A DNA stretch of 55,510 bases, from NCBI GenBank assembly GCA_016210115.1, contig JACQUW010000049.1, forward strand, positions 1 through 55,510, given 5' to 3'. Shown here one piece after another: positions 26,913-35,295 of the stretch. Within the stretch, counting starts at the first letter, position 1, and each line of letters begins with the position of its first letter. A model generated the notes under the pieces. That model was not told the DNA's origin. It did no database searches and saw only the letters and a program-made list of their open reading frames with translations. The translations under genes were made by a program, and so were the position numbers. The DNA is from Deltaproteobacteria bacterium (lineage in GTDB: Bacteria > Desulfobacterota > Binatia > UBA9968).

Positions 26913-27983
26913 ATGCCAAAGCCTAAGGTGTTCGTTTTCGCGCCCGCTGACCCCACAGGAGAGGCTCATAAGATACTGGAGGATGCAGGTTGTGATCTGA
27001 TTTTGGGAGCGGCGAACTGGGAGACGCCGCAGGGGGACAGTGAGCTCGAGATGGCCAGGTTGGCGGAAGGATGCGATGCCCTTATGGGAACGTCCATTCG
27101 GAGCACGCCGATCACCCAGAAAATCATGCAGAGTTCAAAAAATCTTCGCATTGTTGCCAAATTCACGATCGGAGTCGATGACGTGGACGTGGACGCGGCA
27201 ACCGAGTTGGGCATCCTGGTCACCCATGGCCCCACGGAATCCAACTGGGGCGGTGTGGCGGAAGGGATGATCACAAACATGCTGACTTTGCTGAAGAGAG
27301 TTCGGGAGCGTGATCGGCACCTTAAGACCACAGGCGGATGGCGAGACATGGAGCTCCAGGGAACCTACCTGGGATATCGCGCCAGTGACAGCTACCCGGG
27401 CATCGTCCTGGGAATCATTGGCCTCGGGAGGATCGGCAGCCGCGTGGCCAGACTCTTGCGGCCTTGGGGCATGAGAATGATCGGTTATGATCCCTACGTC
27501 CCGGATTCGAAGTTCGAGGAGTTTGGCGTTGAGCGAGTGAGGGATCTCTCAAAGCTGCTGCGCGAGTCTGACGTGGTTACCCTGCACGTCGTGCTTACGA
27601 AAGAAACCCGGCACATGATCAGCGAGCCGCAACTGGCGTTGATGAAGCCGACCGCAATCCTCGTGAACACCTCGAGAGGCTACTGCTTGGACGAAAAGGC
27701 TTTGATTGAAGCGCTCCAAAACAAAAAGATTACCGGGGCGGCGCTCGACGTTTTTGAAAATGAGCCGCTGCCGGCCGACAGCCCCTTGCGCAAAATGGAT
27801 GATCGAGTGCTGCTCTCGCCCCACATGGTTTCCTCTAACGTTGGAAGCGGGCTCAAACCCGGCCTCCTTTGGGCGACGCGATCGGTGTTAGCCGCGCTGC
27901 GCGGGCAGGTCCCCGACAATGTGTACAACAAGGAAGTCATTTCACAGTGGGAGAGTCGTTTCGGCGGAAAGAGCATTCTGTGA
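26913..27983 (+). CDS. D-isomer-specific 2-hydroxyacid dehydrogenase (SerA/GhrB-like)
   Basis: 356 residues, ribosome site AAAGGAG. NAD-binding GLGRIG (171-175) with D193 of GYDPYVP downstream as the likely NAD-selecting acid. The catalytic triad fits the family: Arg255 in NTSRG, Glu284 in DVFENEP and His304 in LLSPHMVSS. The length suits a protein without an ACT domain. It oxidises or reduces a 2-hydroxy/2-keto acid; a hydroxyacid in catabolism is more likely than serine biosynthesis given the neighbours. The extended insert GTYLGYRASDSYPG before the Rossmann loop is notable. Confidence 0.9.
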   Translation: MPKPKVFVFAPADPTGEAHKILEDAGCDLILGAANWETPQGDSELEMARLAEGCDALMGTSIRSTPITQKIMQSSKNLRIVAKFTIGVDDVDVDAATELGILVTHGPTESNWGGVAEGMITNMLTLLKRVRERDRHLKTTGGWRDMELQGTYLGYRASDSYPGIVLGIIGLGRIGSRVARLLRPWGMRMIGYDPYVPDSKFEEFGVERVRDLSKLLRESDVVTLHVVLTKETRHMISEPQLALMKPTAILVNTSRGYCLDEKALIEALQNKKITGAALDVFENEPLPADSPLRKMDDRVLLSPHMVSSNVGSGLKPGLLWATRSVLAALRGQVPDNVYNKEVISQWESRFGGKSIL

Positions 27984-28039
27984 GGGGAAGTCACTGCGAA
28001 GTGGAATTCGTTTGAGCCGGTCATTACCGCTGTAAACAA

Positions 28040-28073
28040 CCCTCATCCTGGCCTTCTCCCCGCAGGGAGAGGG
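28040..28073. repeat. CCCTC/GAGGG hairpin repeat
   Basis: CCCTCATCCTGGCCTTCTCC followed by CCGCAGGGAGAGGG. Intergenic, between the hydroxyacid dehydrogenase and the amidohydrolase. Same family as the copies near 25135, 29210 and 50766. Confidence 0.7.
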
Positions 28074-28153
28074 AATTAATCTTCGGACATTTCCGTGGTG
28101 TCCATTTGGCAAGAGAGAATAGGCGGGATTTTTGCTAAGGAGGAAAGTTTCCG

Positions 28154-29203
28154 ATGAGAGTCATTGACGGCGATGGACATGTCGTTGAGGACCAAAAAGC
28201 TATAGCCAAGTTTCTCGTTCCCGAGCTGCGCCAGGAGCGCCTTTTGGCGGCGCTGTTTCCTCCGCTCGATCACCTGCACTCGTTCATCGGCCGCACTCCT
28301 CCGGGATCGTTCCGTAAAGTCGGGCCGGACGGCTGGCTGGAGTTTTTGGAGGATGTTGGAATCGAAACGACGGTCCTCTACACGACCGACGGACTCTCCT
28401 TCGGCAAAGTGTTTAACCGGGATTGGGCCATCGATTTGGCGCGCGCTTACAACAACTGGCTTTATGAGACCTATCTGGCCCGAAGCCCCAGGTTTAAAGG
28501 AATGGCGCTGATCCCGATGCAGGAGCCGGAAGCCGCGGTTGAAGAGCTCCGGCGGGCGGTGAAAGAGTTGGGCTTTTGCGGGGCGATGCTGCCGTCAACG
28601 GGACTGAAAGATCATTTGGGGGCGAAAGAGTACTGGCCGGTGTATCAAGAGGCTGACCGACTCGGTTGCGCGCTGGGCATTCACGGGGGCGCCCACAGCG
28701 GCCTGGGATTCGATCACATCAATGTCTATACGCCCGTGAATGCCATAGGGCACCCCACGGGACTCCTGATCAACTTCTCCGGGATCGTGTTCAACGGCGT
28801 TCTCGACCGCTTCCCGAATGCGAAGTTTGGTTTTATGGAGGGCGGCGTGGCCTGGCTTTTGGTTGCACTCGAAAGGTTCGATCGCGCCCACGAGACCCAC
28901 ATCCAGTATAATCCGCGAGGCGAGCTTTCGCCGAAAGCCGATGAGAAGGTGAGCAATTATATGCGCAAGCACATCAAGGAGGGGAGGCTCTTTATCGGCT
29001 GCGAAGGAGACGAGCCGGCGATCGCCTACGCCATCGGTCAGGTGGGAAGCGAACCCTTCATCTTCTCTTCGGATTTCCCGCACGAGGTTAACAACGAGAT
29101 GTGCAAGCACGAGATCCAGGAGCTGATGGAAATCCCGGAACTTTCTCAAAAAGACAAAGCGAACATTCTCTACGCCAACGCTGAAAGATTCTACGGTCTC
29201 TAA
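28154..29203 (+). CDS. Amidohydrolase-2 family metal-dependent hydrolase/decarboxylase
   Basis: 349 residues, ribosome site AAGGAGG. The ACMSD-like TIM barrel is shown by the N-terminal metal motif VIDGDGHV (a D-x-H variant of the H-x-H site), LGIHGGAH (barrel His), and the conserved Asp in IFSSDFPHEVNN. Family members decarboxylate aromatic acids (ACMSD, gamma-resorcylate or isovanillate decarboxylase types) or hydrolyse amides. With the UbiD and AMDase-like genes nearby, aromatic acid breakdown is plausible but inferred. The reading frame is full-length. Confidence 0.88.
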   Translation: MRVIDGDGHVVEDQKAIAKFLVPELRQERLLAALFPPLDHLHSFIGRTPPGSFRKVGPDGWLEFLEDVGIETTVLYTTDGLSFGKVFNRDWAIDLARAYNNWLYETYLARSPRFKGMALIPMQEPEAAVEELRRAVKELGFCGAMLPSTGLKDHLGAKEYWPVYQEADRLGCALGIHGGAHSGLGFDHINVYTPVNAIGHPTGLLINFSGIVFNGVLDRFPNAKFGFMEGGVAWLLVALERFDRAHETHIQYNPRGELSPKADEKVSNYMRKHIKEGRLFIGCEGDEPAIAYAIGQVGSEPFIFSSDFPHEVNNEMCKHEIQELMEIPELSQKDKANILYANAERFYGL

Positions 29204-29506
29204 TCATATCTCCTCCCCCCTTGCGGGGGAGGATTGAGGTGGGGGATCAGTTCACGCCCAGATGGTTTCGTATTAAGTGCTTTGCCGAGACGAGAATATT
29301 ACAACTTGTGTTCTCCGAATTCTCTTCTCTACGCCTTTACCTCAGATCAATGTCCAGCTAAGCCCTTTGTGACGTACAGCTTTCCCGCAGGTTGACATGG
29401 TAGGACCTTGCGGGCTATTTTCGCCGAAAATTTAGCTCCTGACGAACAATTTTACTATCAGGATCTTGTCATTCTGCTACCAGGAAGCAGAGAAGGAGGC
29501 TTTCCC
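29204..29506. other. Intergenic region holding one hairpin repeat
   Basis: 303 bases between the amidohydrolase and the small YdhR-like gene. Apart from the CCCTC-type hairpin at 29210-29245, nothing was recognised. An open frame from 29408 is the upstream extension of the next gene and lacks a ribosome site. Confidence 0.5.
29210..29245. repeat. CCCTC/GAGGG hairpin repeat
   Basis: A strong 9-bp stem TCCTCCCCC / GGGGGAGGA around a short loop, followed by TTGAGGTGGGGG. It lies 7 bases after the amidohydrolase stop and might act as a transcript end or stabilising hairpin, though no T-run follows. Confidence 0.7.
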
Positions 29507-29812
29507 ATGGTTGTTGCCGTGGTTCGGTTTCCAACCGGGGGCGCGGCCCCTGAGGAGATGAGGCGGCGCTATCGCTCGACGGCGCCGAAGTATCAGAAGG
29601 TCGCCGGATTAATCCGAAAATACTACCTTCTTTCAGAACACGGAACACACGGAGGCGGAGCTTATCTATTCGAGTCCAAAGACGCGGCGGAGAAGCTCTA
29701 TACGGCGGAATGGCGCAAGTACATCAAAGATTTTTACGGTGCCGAGCCTGAGATTCAGTATTTTGAGTGTCCCGTGGTCGTGGATAATGTCACGGGCAAA
29801 ATTCTGGATTAG
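29507..29812 (+). CDS. Small ferredoxin-like protein, YdhR/ABM-type
   Basis: 101 residues from the ATG at 29507, chosen because AAGGAGG lies just upstream; the frame is open to 29408. The pattern VVAVVRFPTG (first strand), RKYYLLSEHGTHGGGAYLFE and SKDAAEKLYTAEWRKYIKDFYG resembles YdhR-like putative mono-oxygenases and antibiotic-biosynthesis-monooxygenase-fold proteins. These are often found beside aromatic or CoA-thioester catabolic genes; activity is not shown for most. It sits 46 bases before an orphan binding protein in the same direction. Confidence 0.75.
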   Translation: MVVAVVRFPTGGAAPEEMRRRYRSTAPKYQKVAGLIRKYYLLSEHGTHGGGAYLFESKDAAEKLYTAEWRKYIKDFYGAEPEIQYFECPVVVDNVTGKILD

Positions 29813-29858
29813 TGGTCGCCCGTGGAAAAAATATGGAGTTCCCGAGGAGGGTCAGAAA

Positions 29859-30899
29859 ATGACTCGGCGAAACCAGCCGATTATATGGGAAGTCTTGGGA
29901 GTGCTCCTGCTTAGCCTCGTGTTCGGCATTGCCGCAACACCCGCTGATAGTCAAGACAAAATTCGAATTAGCTATTCGGCCCTTTCTCCGAACGTGGGGG
30001 TCCTATGGGTCGCCCGTACGGAGGGTTTTTACAAGAAACACGGGCTGGACGCTGAAATGCTTTTTATCGAAAGCGGGAGCCTGACCTCGCAGGCGCTTGC
30101 CGCGGGAGAAATCGGCGTTGCCCACAATGCAGGCGCTCCTGCCATCATCTCAAATGCTTCCGGCTCGGGTGAAATGATTATTATGGGACTGGTAAATTCC
30201 CTCGAATATAGTCTGGTCGCGACACCCAAGCTGAAAAGAGCCGAGGATCTCAAGGGGAAAAAGATCGGAGTTAGCCGTATAGGCAGTTCCTCACATGCGG
30301 CTGTAGCCATTGCTTTGGACCACTTCAAGCTTGAGCCCAAGCGCGATGGGATCACGATTATTCAAGGCGGCACCACGACGTCCCGCGTCTCTGCCCTCAA
30401 GGCCGGCTCTGTTGACGCGACCGTTGTGGATCCTTCGTTTGTTCCCTTTCTGAAAGCAGAAGGCTATAAGGAGCTCAGCTATCTGGGGGATCTGGGGATC
30501 GCCTATCAGCATGCGGCTCTGGTCGCTAACCGGGGCTACATGAAGAAAAACCGCGAGAAGGTGTTGAGAGTGGTCAAAGCCTGCATCGAGGCGACTGCCT
30601 TTATCATCCAGGATCGAAATACGGTTGAGATAAAACGGGTTCTAAACAGATACTTTAAGTTCGATGATCCTGGAAAGACCGATGACGCTTACAAGGCGGT
30701 CAAGAACTACGCGTTGGCGGCCCGAAAGCCTTATCCCACGGTTGAGGGAGTCAGTGCTCTCATCCGCTTCTTTGGGCGTTTCAACCCGGCTGTGGCCAAA
30801 ATCGCCCCGATGGATGTCATTGATACGAGTCTGGTGGAAGAGCTTGACAAAAGTGGATTCATTGAGGCGGCTTATCGTCAAGCTGCGCTCGTTAAATAG
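29859..30899 (+). CDS. NMT1/SsuA-type ABC substrate-binding protein, orphan
   Basis: 346 residues from the ATG at 29859 with GGAGG upstream. Signal peptide IIWEVLGVLLLSLVFGIAAT, cleavage about 32. The mature protein opens with IRISYSALSPNVGVLWVART and EGFYKKHGLDAEMLFIESGS, the NMT1-like signature also used by the proteins at 14167 and 30971. Family ligands range from sulfonates to aromatic acids; not readable here. No transporter genes nearby. The next gene is a paralog in tandem. Confidence 0.9.
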   Translation: MTRRNQPIIWEVLGVLLLSLVFGIAATPADSQDKIRISYSALSPNVGVLWVARTEGFYKKHGLDAEMLFIESGSLTSQALAAGEIGVAHNAGAPAIISNASGSGEMIIMGLVNSLEYSLVATPKLKRAEDLKGKKIGVSRIGSSSHAAVAIALDHFKLEPKRDGITIIQGGTTTSRVSALKAGSVDATVVDPSFVPFLKAEGYKELSYLGDLGIAYQHAALVANRGYMKKNREKVLRVVKACIEATAFIIQDRNTVEIKRVLNRYFKFDDPGKTDDAYKAVKNYALAARKPYPTVEGVSALIRFFGRFNPAVAKIAPMDVIDTSLVEELDKSGFIEAAYRQAALVK

Positions 30900-30970
30900 G
30901 GTGTTGCGCCTGGGGATTAACGCCGCGCTCGCGTGGCGCATGAACAGGTGCGTGGAAGCAAGGGGGGTAT

Positions 30971-32104
30971 ATGATCTTTCTTGATCGTATCTGGAAGCGC
31001 ATGGGTTTGCGCCCTATTACGAAGTGTCCCGCATGTGAGTGGGGAGATGACGGTTCTAAACTTCCCGTACCTGTCTGCCGTGCTGCCGCAGGCAGAAGAG
31101 CATCGCTTCAAACGAACGGATGTGAGTCGGTCTTACGGGGTTTGGTGCTCTTTTTGGTCCTCCTGTACGGGAGCTATGCTTACGCTCAGGAGAAAATAAA
31201 GCTCTCTTACAGCTCTGTAGACGGCTCGAATGCCGTTTGGTTCGTTGCCAAGGAAAGGGGCTTTTATCAGAAACATGGATTGGACGCGGACATGGTTTTT
31301 ATTCTCAGCACGACCACGAGCGTCGCAAGCCTGGTGGCCGGCGATGTGAAAGCCGGAAACGCATCGGCCGGCGCTGTGGCCAGCGCGACCCTTGCTGGCG
31401 CCAGCCTGGTCATAACGGGCTGCTTCATCAACATCCTGCCCTATGAGCTTGTCGTCCATGAATCCATCAGGTCTCCGGAGGATCTTAGAGAGAAGAGTGT
31501 TGGGATAAGCCGCGTGGGCGCCTCCTCGGATGTGGCAGCGCGCGTGCTCATTAAAGGTTTGGGACTGGAGCCGGTCAAAGAAGTCGCCATTCTCCAGGTT
31601 GGTGGTCCAGCCGAGCGCGCTGCGGCTTTTCGGACAGGTCGTATCGTCGGCTTCCCGTCTCCCCCGGGAGTGATCAAGCTCGCCAAGGGCATGCCTCACA
31701 GAGTGCTCATCAGCACGGCTGATCTCAAGAAACGATTCGATTTTCCTTACACCTGCTCGGTCATGACGAAGAGTTTTTTCGGAACCCAAAAAGACACGGT
31801 GCGGAGGCTGCTCATGGCTCTGATCGAGGCGGCCCATTTTTTTAAGACCCGCAAAGAGGAAAGCAAAAAGATTCTGGCCAAATACAGCAAGCAATACGAT
31901 GAAGCCTATCTCGAAGCCTCGTACGTGGAATATGCCCGGATCCATGATCGCGTTCCTCTCGTGACCCGGGAGGGCACAGAGGCACAGATTCGTGAAGCGC
32001 TATCTCGCAAGCCGGGGGCGAGCCTTAAGGTGGAGGACATCGTAGACGACAGCGTCGTCGTCGAGCTGGAGAAGGGCGGCTTTATCGACCGGATCTACAG
32101 GTGA
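30971..32104 (+). CDS. NMT1/SsuA-type ABC substrate-binding protein, tandem paralog
   Basis: Up to 377 residues, but the N-terminal 50 residues look atypical; the signal peptide is LRGLVLFLVLLYGSYAYAQ (about residues 55-73), so the true start may lie near 31100 at a non-ATG codon. The mature sequence (IKLSYSSVDGSNAVWFVAKE, RGFYQKHGLDADMVFI) is clearly a paralog of the protein just upstream, suggesting tandem duplication followed by divergence. No permease or ATPase accompanies the pair. Confidence 0.85.
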   Translation: MIFLDRIWKRMGLRPITKCPACEWGDDGSKLPVPVCRAAAGRRASLQTNGCESVLRGLVLFLVLLYGSYAYAQEKIKLSYSSVDGSNAVWFVAKERGFYQKHGLDADMVFILSTTTSVASLVAGDVKAGNASAGAVASATLAGASLVITGCFINILPYELVVHESIRSPEDLREKSVGISRVGASSDVAARVLIKGLGLEPVKEVAILQVGGPAERAAAFRTGRIVGFPSPPGVIKLAKGMPHRVLISTADLKKRFDFPYTCSVMTKSFFGTQKDTVRRLLMALIEAAHFFKTRKEESKKILAKYSKQYDEAYLEASYVEYARIHDRVPLVTREGTEAQIREALSRKPGASLKVEDIVDDSVVVELEKGGFIDRIYR

Positions 32105-32112
32105 GAGCATAA

Positions 32113-32739
32113 ATGAAATTTTTTGAACTCATCTCCGTCGCCGCCGTTGGATTGATCCTTTCCTCCACGGGCAAACCCCCGATCGATCTGGGTAGCTCGC
32201 CCAAACGGGATCAGAGCGGCTATCTGGCCGGGCAACTTCTGGTTGCCACGGGTGAGATCTCTGATCGCCGGTTTGCGCAGACCGTCATCTATATGGTGAT
32301 GCATAACAAAGCCGGTGCCATGGGCCTGGTGGTGAACCGTCCGGTCGCCAAGGGGCCAATGGCGGATTTGCTCAAGTCACTCGGCGCGGAAAACAAGGAC
32401 GCGAAAGGGGAAATCGTGATCCATTACGGCGGGCCCGTGGAGCCCGAAACCGGTTTTGTCCTGCACAGCGACGATTATGTCGTCAACGGCACCATCCGAG
32501 TTCGGGACGGCATTGCGGCGACGTCCAGTGTTGAGGTCCTGCGCGCCATCTCTCAAGGAAAAGGCCCGCGAGAAAGTCTCTTCGCCTTCGGTTACGCGGG
32601 ATGGGGTCCGGGACAACTGGAAGCTGAAATCAGCCGCAATGCGTGGTTCTCGATCCCGGCGGAGAAGGAATTGATTTTTGGGGCCGATGCGGAAAGTAAG
32701 TGGCAACGGGCGACGGACCGCAGGAAAGTTCCGCTTTAG
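32113..32739 (+). CDS. yqgE: YqgE/AlgH (UPF0301) family protein with N-terminal signal
   Basis: 208 residues. The YqgE core is clear: GYLAGQLLVATGEISDRRFA, TVIYMVMHNKAGAMGLVVNR, IHYGGPVEPETGFVLHS and LFAFGYAGWGPGQLEAEIS. Usual YqgE proteins are about 187 residues, lack a signal and start directly at the GxLL segment. Here about 30 extra residues (FFELISVAAVGLILSSTGKP) form a probable signal or membrane anchor, which would place the domain outside the cytoplasm. It begins 8 bases after the preceding binding protein, so it may be co-transcribed. Function of the family is poorly known. Confidence 0.87.
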   Translation: MKFFELISVAAVGLILSSTGKPPIDLGSSPKRDQSGYLAGQLLVATGEISDRRFAQTVIYMVMHNKAGAMGLVVNRPVAKGPMADLLKSLGAENKDAKGEIVIHYGGPVEPETGFVLHSDDYVVNGTIRVRDGIAATSSVEVLRAISQGKGPRESLFAFGYAGWGPGQLEAEISRNAWFSIPAEKELIFGADAESKWQRATDRRKVPL

Positions 32740-32751
32740 AGCCGGCGGAGC

Positions 32752-33261
32752 CTACTTCAGGCGGGCGGACTCGATCTTCAGGATTTTTATATCAAACATC
32801 AATGTCTTCCCGGCCAGGGGGTGATTCAGATCCAGAATTACGGTCTTCTCTTTCACCTCGCGCACGCGGACCGGGACGCCCTCGCCTTGCGGAGTTTTTG
32901 CGACCAGCACGCTGCCCGCTTTTTGGGCTTCCGCAGGAATTTTTTCACGGGGAACCTCCCGGAACTTTTTAGGATCGACGGAACCGTAGGCATCTTCGGG
33001 TTTTACTCGGACCTTCTTTACCTGATTGACTTTCATTCCGGTGAGATTTTTTTCGAGACCGGGAATGATCTGGCCTTTGCCCTGCGTGTAGGTCAGAGGC
33101 TCCTTCCCCTTGTTGGACTCGATGAGGGTTCCCTTCTCGTCCGAAAGGGTGTATTCGAAGCTCACCACAAAGCCTTCTGCGACTGATTGCTCCTTCTGTT
33201 CCTGCCCCCAAGCGTTTAGAGCCGGCAAAAGAAGCGCGAAAATAAGAAAAAGCCGTAGCAT
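32752..33261 (-). CDS. Exported FKBP-type peptidyl-prolyl isomerase (SlyD-like)
   Basis: 169 residues with a signal peptide (LRLFLIFALLLPALNAWGQ). The FKBP core reads FVVSFEYTLSDEKGTLIESN, the typical GKGQIIPGLEKNLTGMKVNQ stretch, then PEDAYGSVDPKKFREVPREK, the SlyD-type insert-in-flap start, and DLNHPLAGKTLMFDIKIL. It lacks the His-rich metal tail of E. coli SlyD. It would catalyse proline isomerisation and act as a chaperone in the periplasm. It converges with the yqgE-like gene, 12 bases apart. Confidence 0.92.
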   Translation of the reverse strand: MLRLFLIFALLLPALNAWGQEQKEQSVAEGFVVSFEYTLSDEKGTLIESNKGKEPLTYTQGKGQIIPGLEKNLTGMKVNQVKKVRVKPEDAYGSVDPKKFREVPREKIPAEAQKAGSVLVAKTPQGEGVPVRVREVKEKTVILDLNHPLAGKTLMFDIKILKIESARLK

Positions 33262-33429
33262 TGAACCTCCCGTAGAATCGGCGGCGTGGCGGCCGCAAGA
33301 TTAAGCCACAATATCCCTTTGCTGGCGAGAACTCAACTCAGCGCGTGAGCCTTAGACGCGGAGGGAGCGTGTCCCGAAGCGAGGAGACGTCCGATACTGA
33401 AATGACTTTAGGCCACCGAAACCAGAGGT

Positions 33430-33972
33430 TCAAGACCGGAAGAGCGACTTCAATTTCTTGCGCATCCTTCGCCCTGTTCGCCTTCTGATTCCCAGCCAGG
33501 TGCGCAGATAGACGTTGCGTAGGACCCAGGTGAGCGAAGAGGCCGTGCTGATCCACGGATGTTCGAATTCGAAATCCGCTTTGAATTTCTTGATCTCGAC
33601 CGCGTTGCCGAATTTTTTCCTAAAAATGGGCCGCAGATACGGCAAGTGCCGGGATTCCGCAAACAGGATCAGAGTCTGGATGGGCATGAGCGTTTTGTTG
33701 CGGGCGATATGCGCTGCGAGATCCTCCTCGTTTTTCGCGAGGACGGTGACCACATGGGTTGAAAGCTCATCCGCAGTAAAGGACGGAGCGACGGCTTCCT
33801 TTTTTAAACTTAGTTCGGTTCCGGTGTTTCCCTCATAACTGGCGAGCACCAGAAAGGTGTGGGGGCGGTAAATTTGCATCGATCTTTGCCACTGTTCCAG
33901 AGCGAGATCCAGCGCTTTACGGGAGGCCTGGGAAAGAGTTGTGGAGTTCAGGCACCCGTAAGGCATCGGCAT
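33430..33972 (-). CDS. Possible DUF218 (YdcF/SanA)-like protein
   Basis: 180 residues; not firmly recognised. The order of segments suggests a divergent DUF218 fold: an N-terminal PYGCLN loop, QIYRPHTFLVLASYEGNTGT, then an acidic AKNEEDLAAHIARNK (compare the family's S-x-N-T-x-E-N) and TLILFAESRHLPYLRPIF (compare VTS-x2-H-x-x-R). The C-terminal 30 residues are strongly basic (RRRTGRRMRKKLKSLF). No signal or membrane segment. The neighbours do not suggest a role, and no clear ribosome site is visible. Confidence 0.5.
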   Translation of the reverse strand: MPMPYGCLNSTTLSQASRKALDLALEQWQRSMQIYRPHTFLVLASYEGNTGTELSLKKEAVAPSFTADELSTHVVTVLAKNEEDLAAHIARNKTLMPIQTLILFAESRHLPYLRPIFRKKFGNAVEIKKFKADFEFEHPWISTASSLTWVLRNVYLRTWLGIRRRTGRRMRKKLKSLFRS

Positions 33973-34213
33973 AATTACAATAGTGGAAATCTCAGGCTCC
34001 CTTCCTCTGATCGATCGCTAGGTTTTTTTCCGGCCCGATCTGGGGAGCGGGCTGACTGCGCAATCTTACACCAAGTCACCAAACGCGCAAAAGAGGCAAA
34101 GTGGGATTGGGTCGTATTGCGAAATTGAAATTTCCGACGCCAGCCGTTGAATTCCAGGGTCTTTCCCTGGAAAAATAGAAGCAGAAGAGAGCGGATTTCG
34201 AACTGATGAGTTG

Positions 34214-35233
34214 ATGGTGGAAAGCTTTGTCCCACGACTGGTGAACGGGCCCTTTGAGGATCCGGTCCTTTACATCGGGTTTCGCTATAAGCGCCGGGCG
34301 ATGCTTTTCGATCTGGGCAAAATCGATTGGCTCGGTCTAAGCGAGATTCACAAAATCAGCGATGTGTTCATCTCGCACACGCATATCGATCATTTCATCG
34401 GCTTTGATCACCTGCTGCGCTGTTCTTTAAACCGCGAAGAAGATCTGAGGATCTATGGGCCCAAGGGAATCATCCAAAACGTGCAGGGCAAACTGGCGGG
34501 GTACACCTGGAATCTTATCCAGGGCTATCCGTTGAAGATCGTCGTGCGCGAGATCGATGCCGGACAGCAGACGGCCGTCCGGTTTTCGGCTGTCAAAAAG
34601 TTTGACTCCGAGCCTGTAGCCATCGGTGATTTTAGCGGCGTCCTTTTGGATGAGCCCTCCTTCGCCGTAGAGACCCGGATTCTGGACCATTCGATTTCCT
34701 GTCTGGGATTCGCTTTGAAAGAAAAGAACCGGCTGAACGTCAGGCGGGAGCGTCTGGAAGCGATGGAGCTCAAGAGCGGGCCCTGGCTGGACCAGCTCAA
34801 AAAAATGCTCCGGGAAAGGGCGCCCGAGACAACAAGACTGGAATGCTTTACGAAAAATGGGGCCAGTTTGAACCTAACTCTAAGAGAGTGGAGAGAGAAC
34901 TTGATCCTTGAAACGAGGGGGCAGAAGATCGCTTACGTCGTGGACTGCGTATTTAGTGATGCGAATATCGAGCAGATCCTCGCCCTGGCTCGAGAGGCCG
35001 ATCTGTTTTTCTGTGAAGCTGCCTTCTCTAAGGAGGATCAAGCCCGGGCGACAGAGCGGTATCATCTAACGGCCCAACAGGCGGCGGAGTTGGCCCGCAT
35101 GGCGCAGGTGAAAAAACTTATCCCGTTTCACTTTTCCCTCCGCTACGAGGCGGAGCCCAATCGACTTTTTCAGGAGGCCATGGAGGCGTTCAGCCAAACG
35201 CCGCCAAGCCGCACCGTCGGAAGAATTCCTTGA
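34214..35233 (+). CDS. RNase Z-like metallo-beta-lactamase-fold protein
   Basis: 339 residues from the ATG at 34214; a TTG lies immediately before it. The metal site SHTHIDHFIGFDHLLR (HxHxDH at 55-60) and the phrases VLYIGFRYKRRAMLFDLG and KIAYVVDCVFSD match RNase Z/ElaC-like and arylsulfatase-type MBL proteins. A final HFSLRY supplies the last His. The central insert (about 130-215) is less like ElaC and the exosite arm is not obvious, so a role in tRNA 3' processing is possible but unproven. A weak upstream purine stretch serves as ribosome site. Confidence 0.8.
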   Translation: MVESFVPRLVNGPFEDPVLYIGFRYKRRAMLFDLGKIDWLGLSEIHKISDVFISHTHIDHFIGFDHLLRCSLNREEDLRIYGPKGIIQNVQGKLAGYTWNLIQGYPLKIVVREIDAGQQTAVRFSAVKKFDSEPVAIGDFSGVLLDEPSFAVETRILDHSISCLGFALKEKNRLNVRRERLEAMELKSGPWLDQLKKMLRERAPETTRLECFTKNGASLNLTLREWRENLILETRGQKIAYVVDCVFSDANIEQILALAREADLFFCEAAFSKEDQARATERYHLTAQQAAELARMAQVKKLIPFHFSLRYEAEPNRLFQEAMEAFSQTPPSRTVGRIP

Positions 35234-35295
35234 CGCCACTTTCACGGTGAGATAGATCTTCTCAATCCGTGGACAGGAAATGGAGGAGAGAACGA

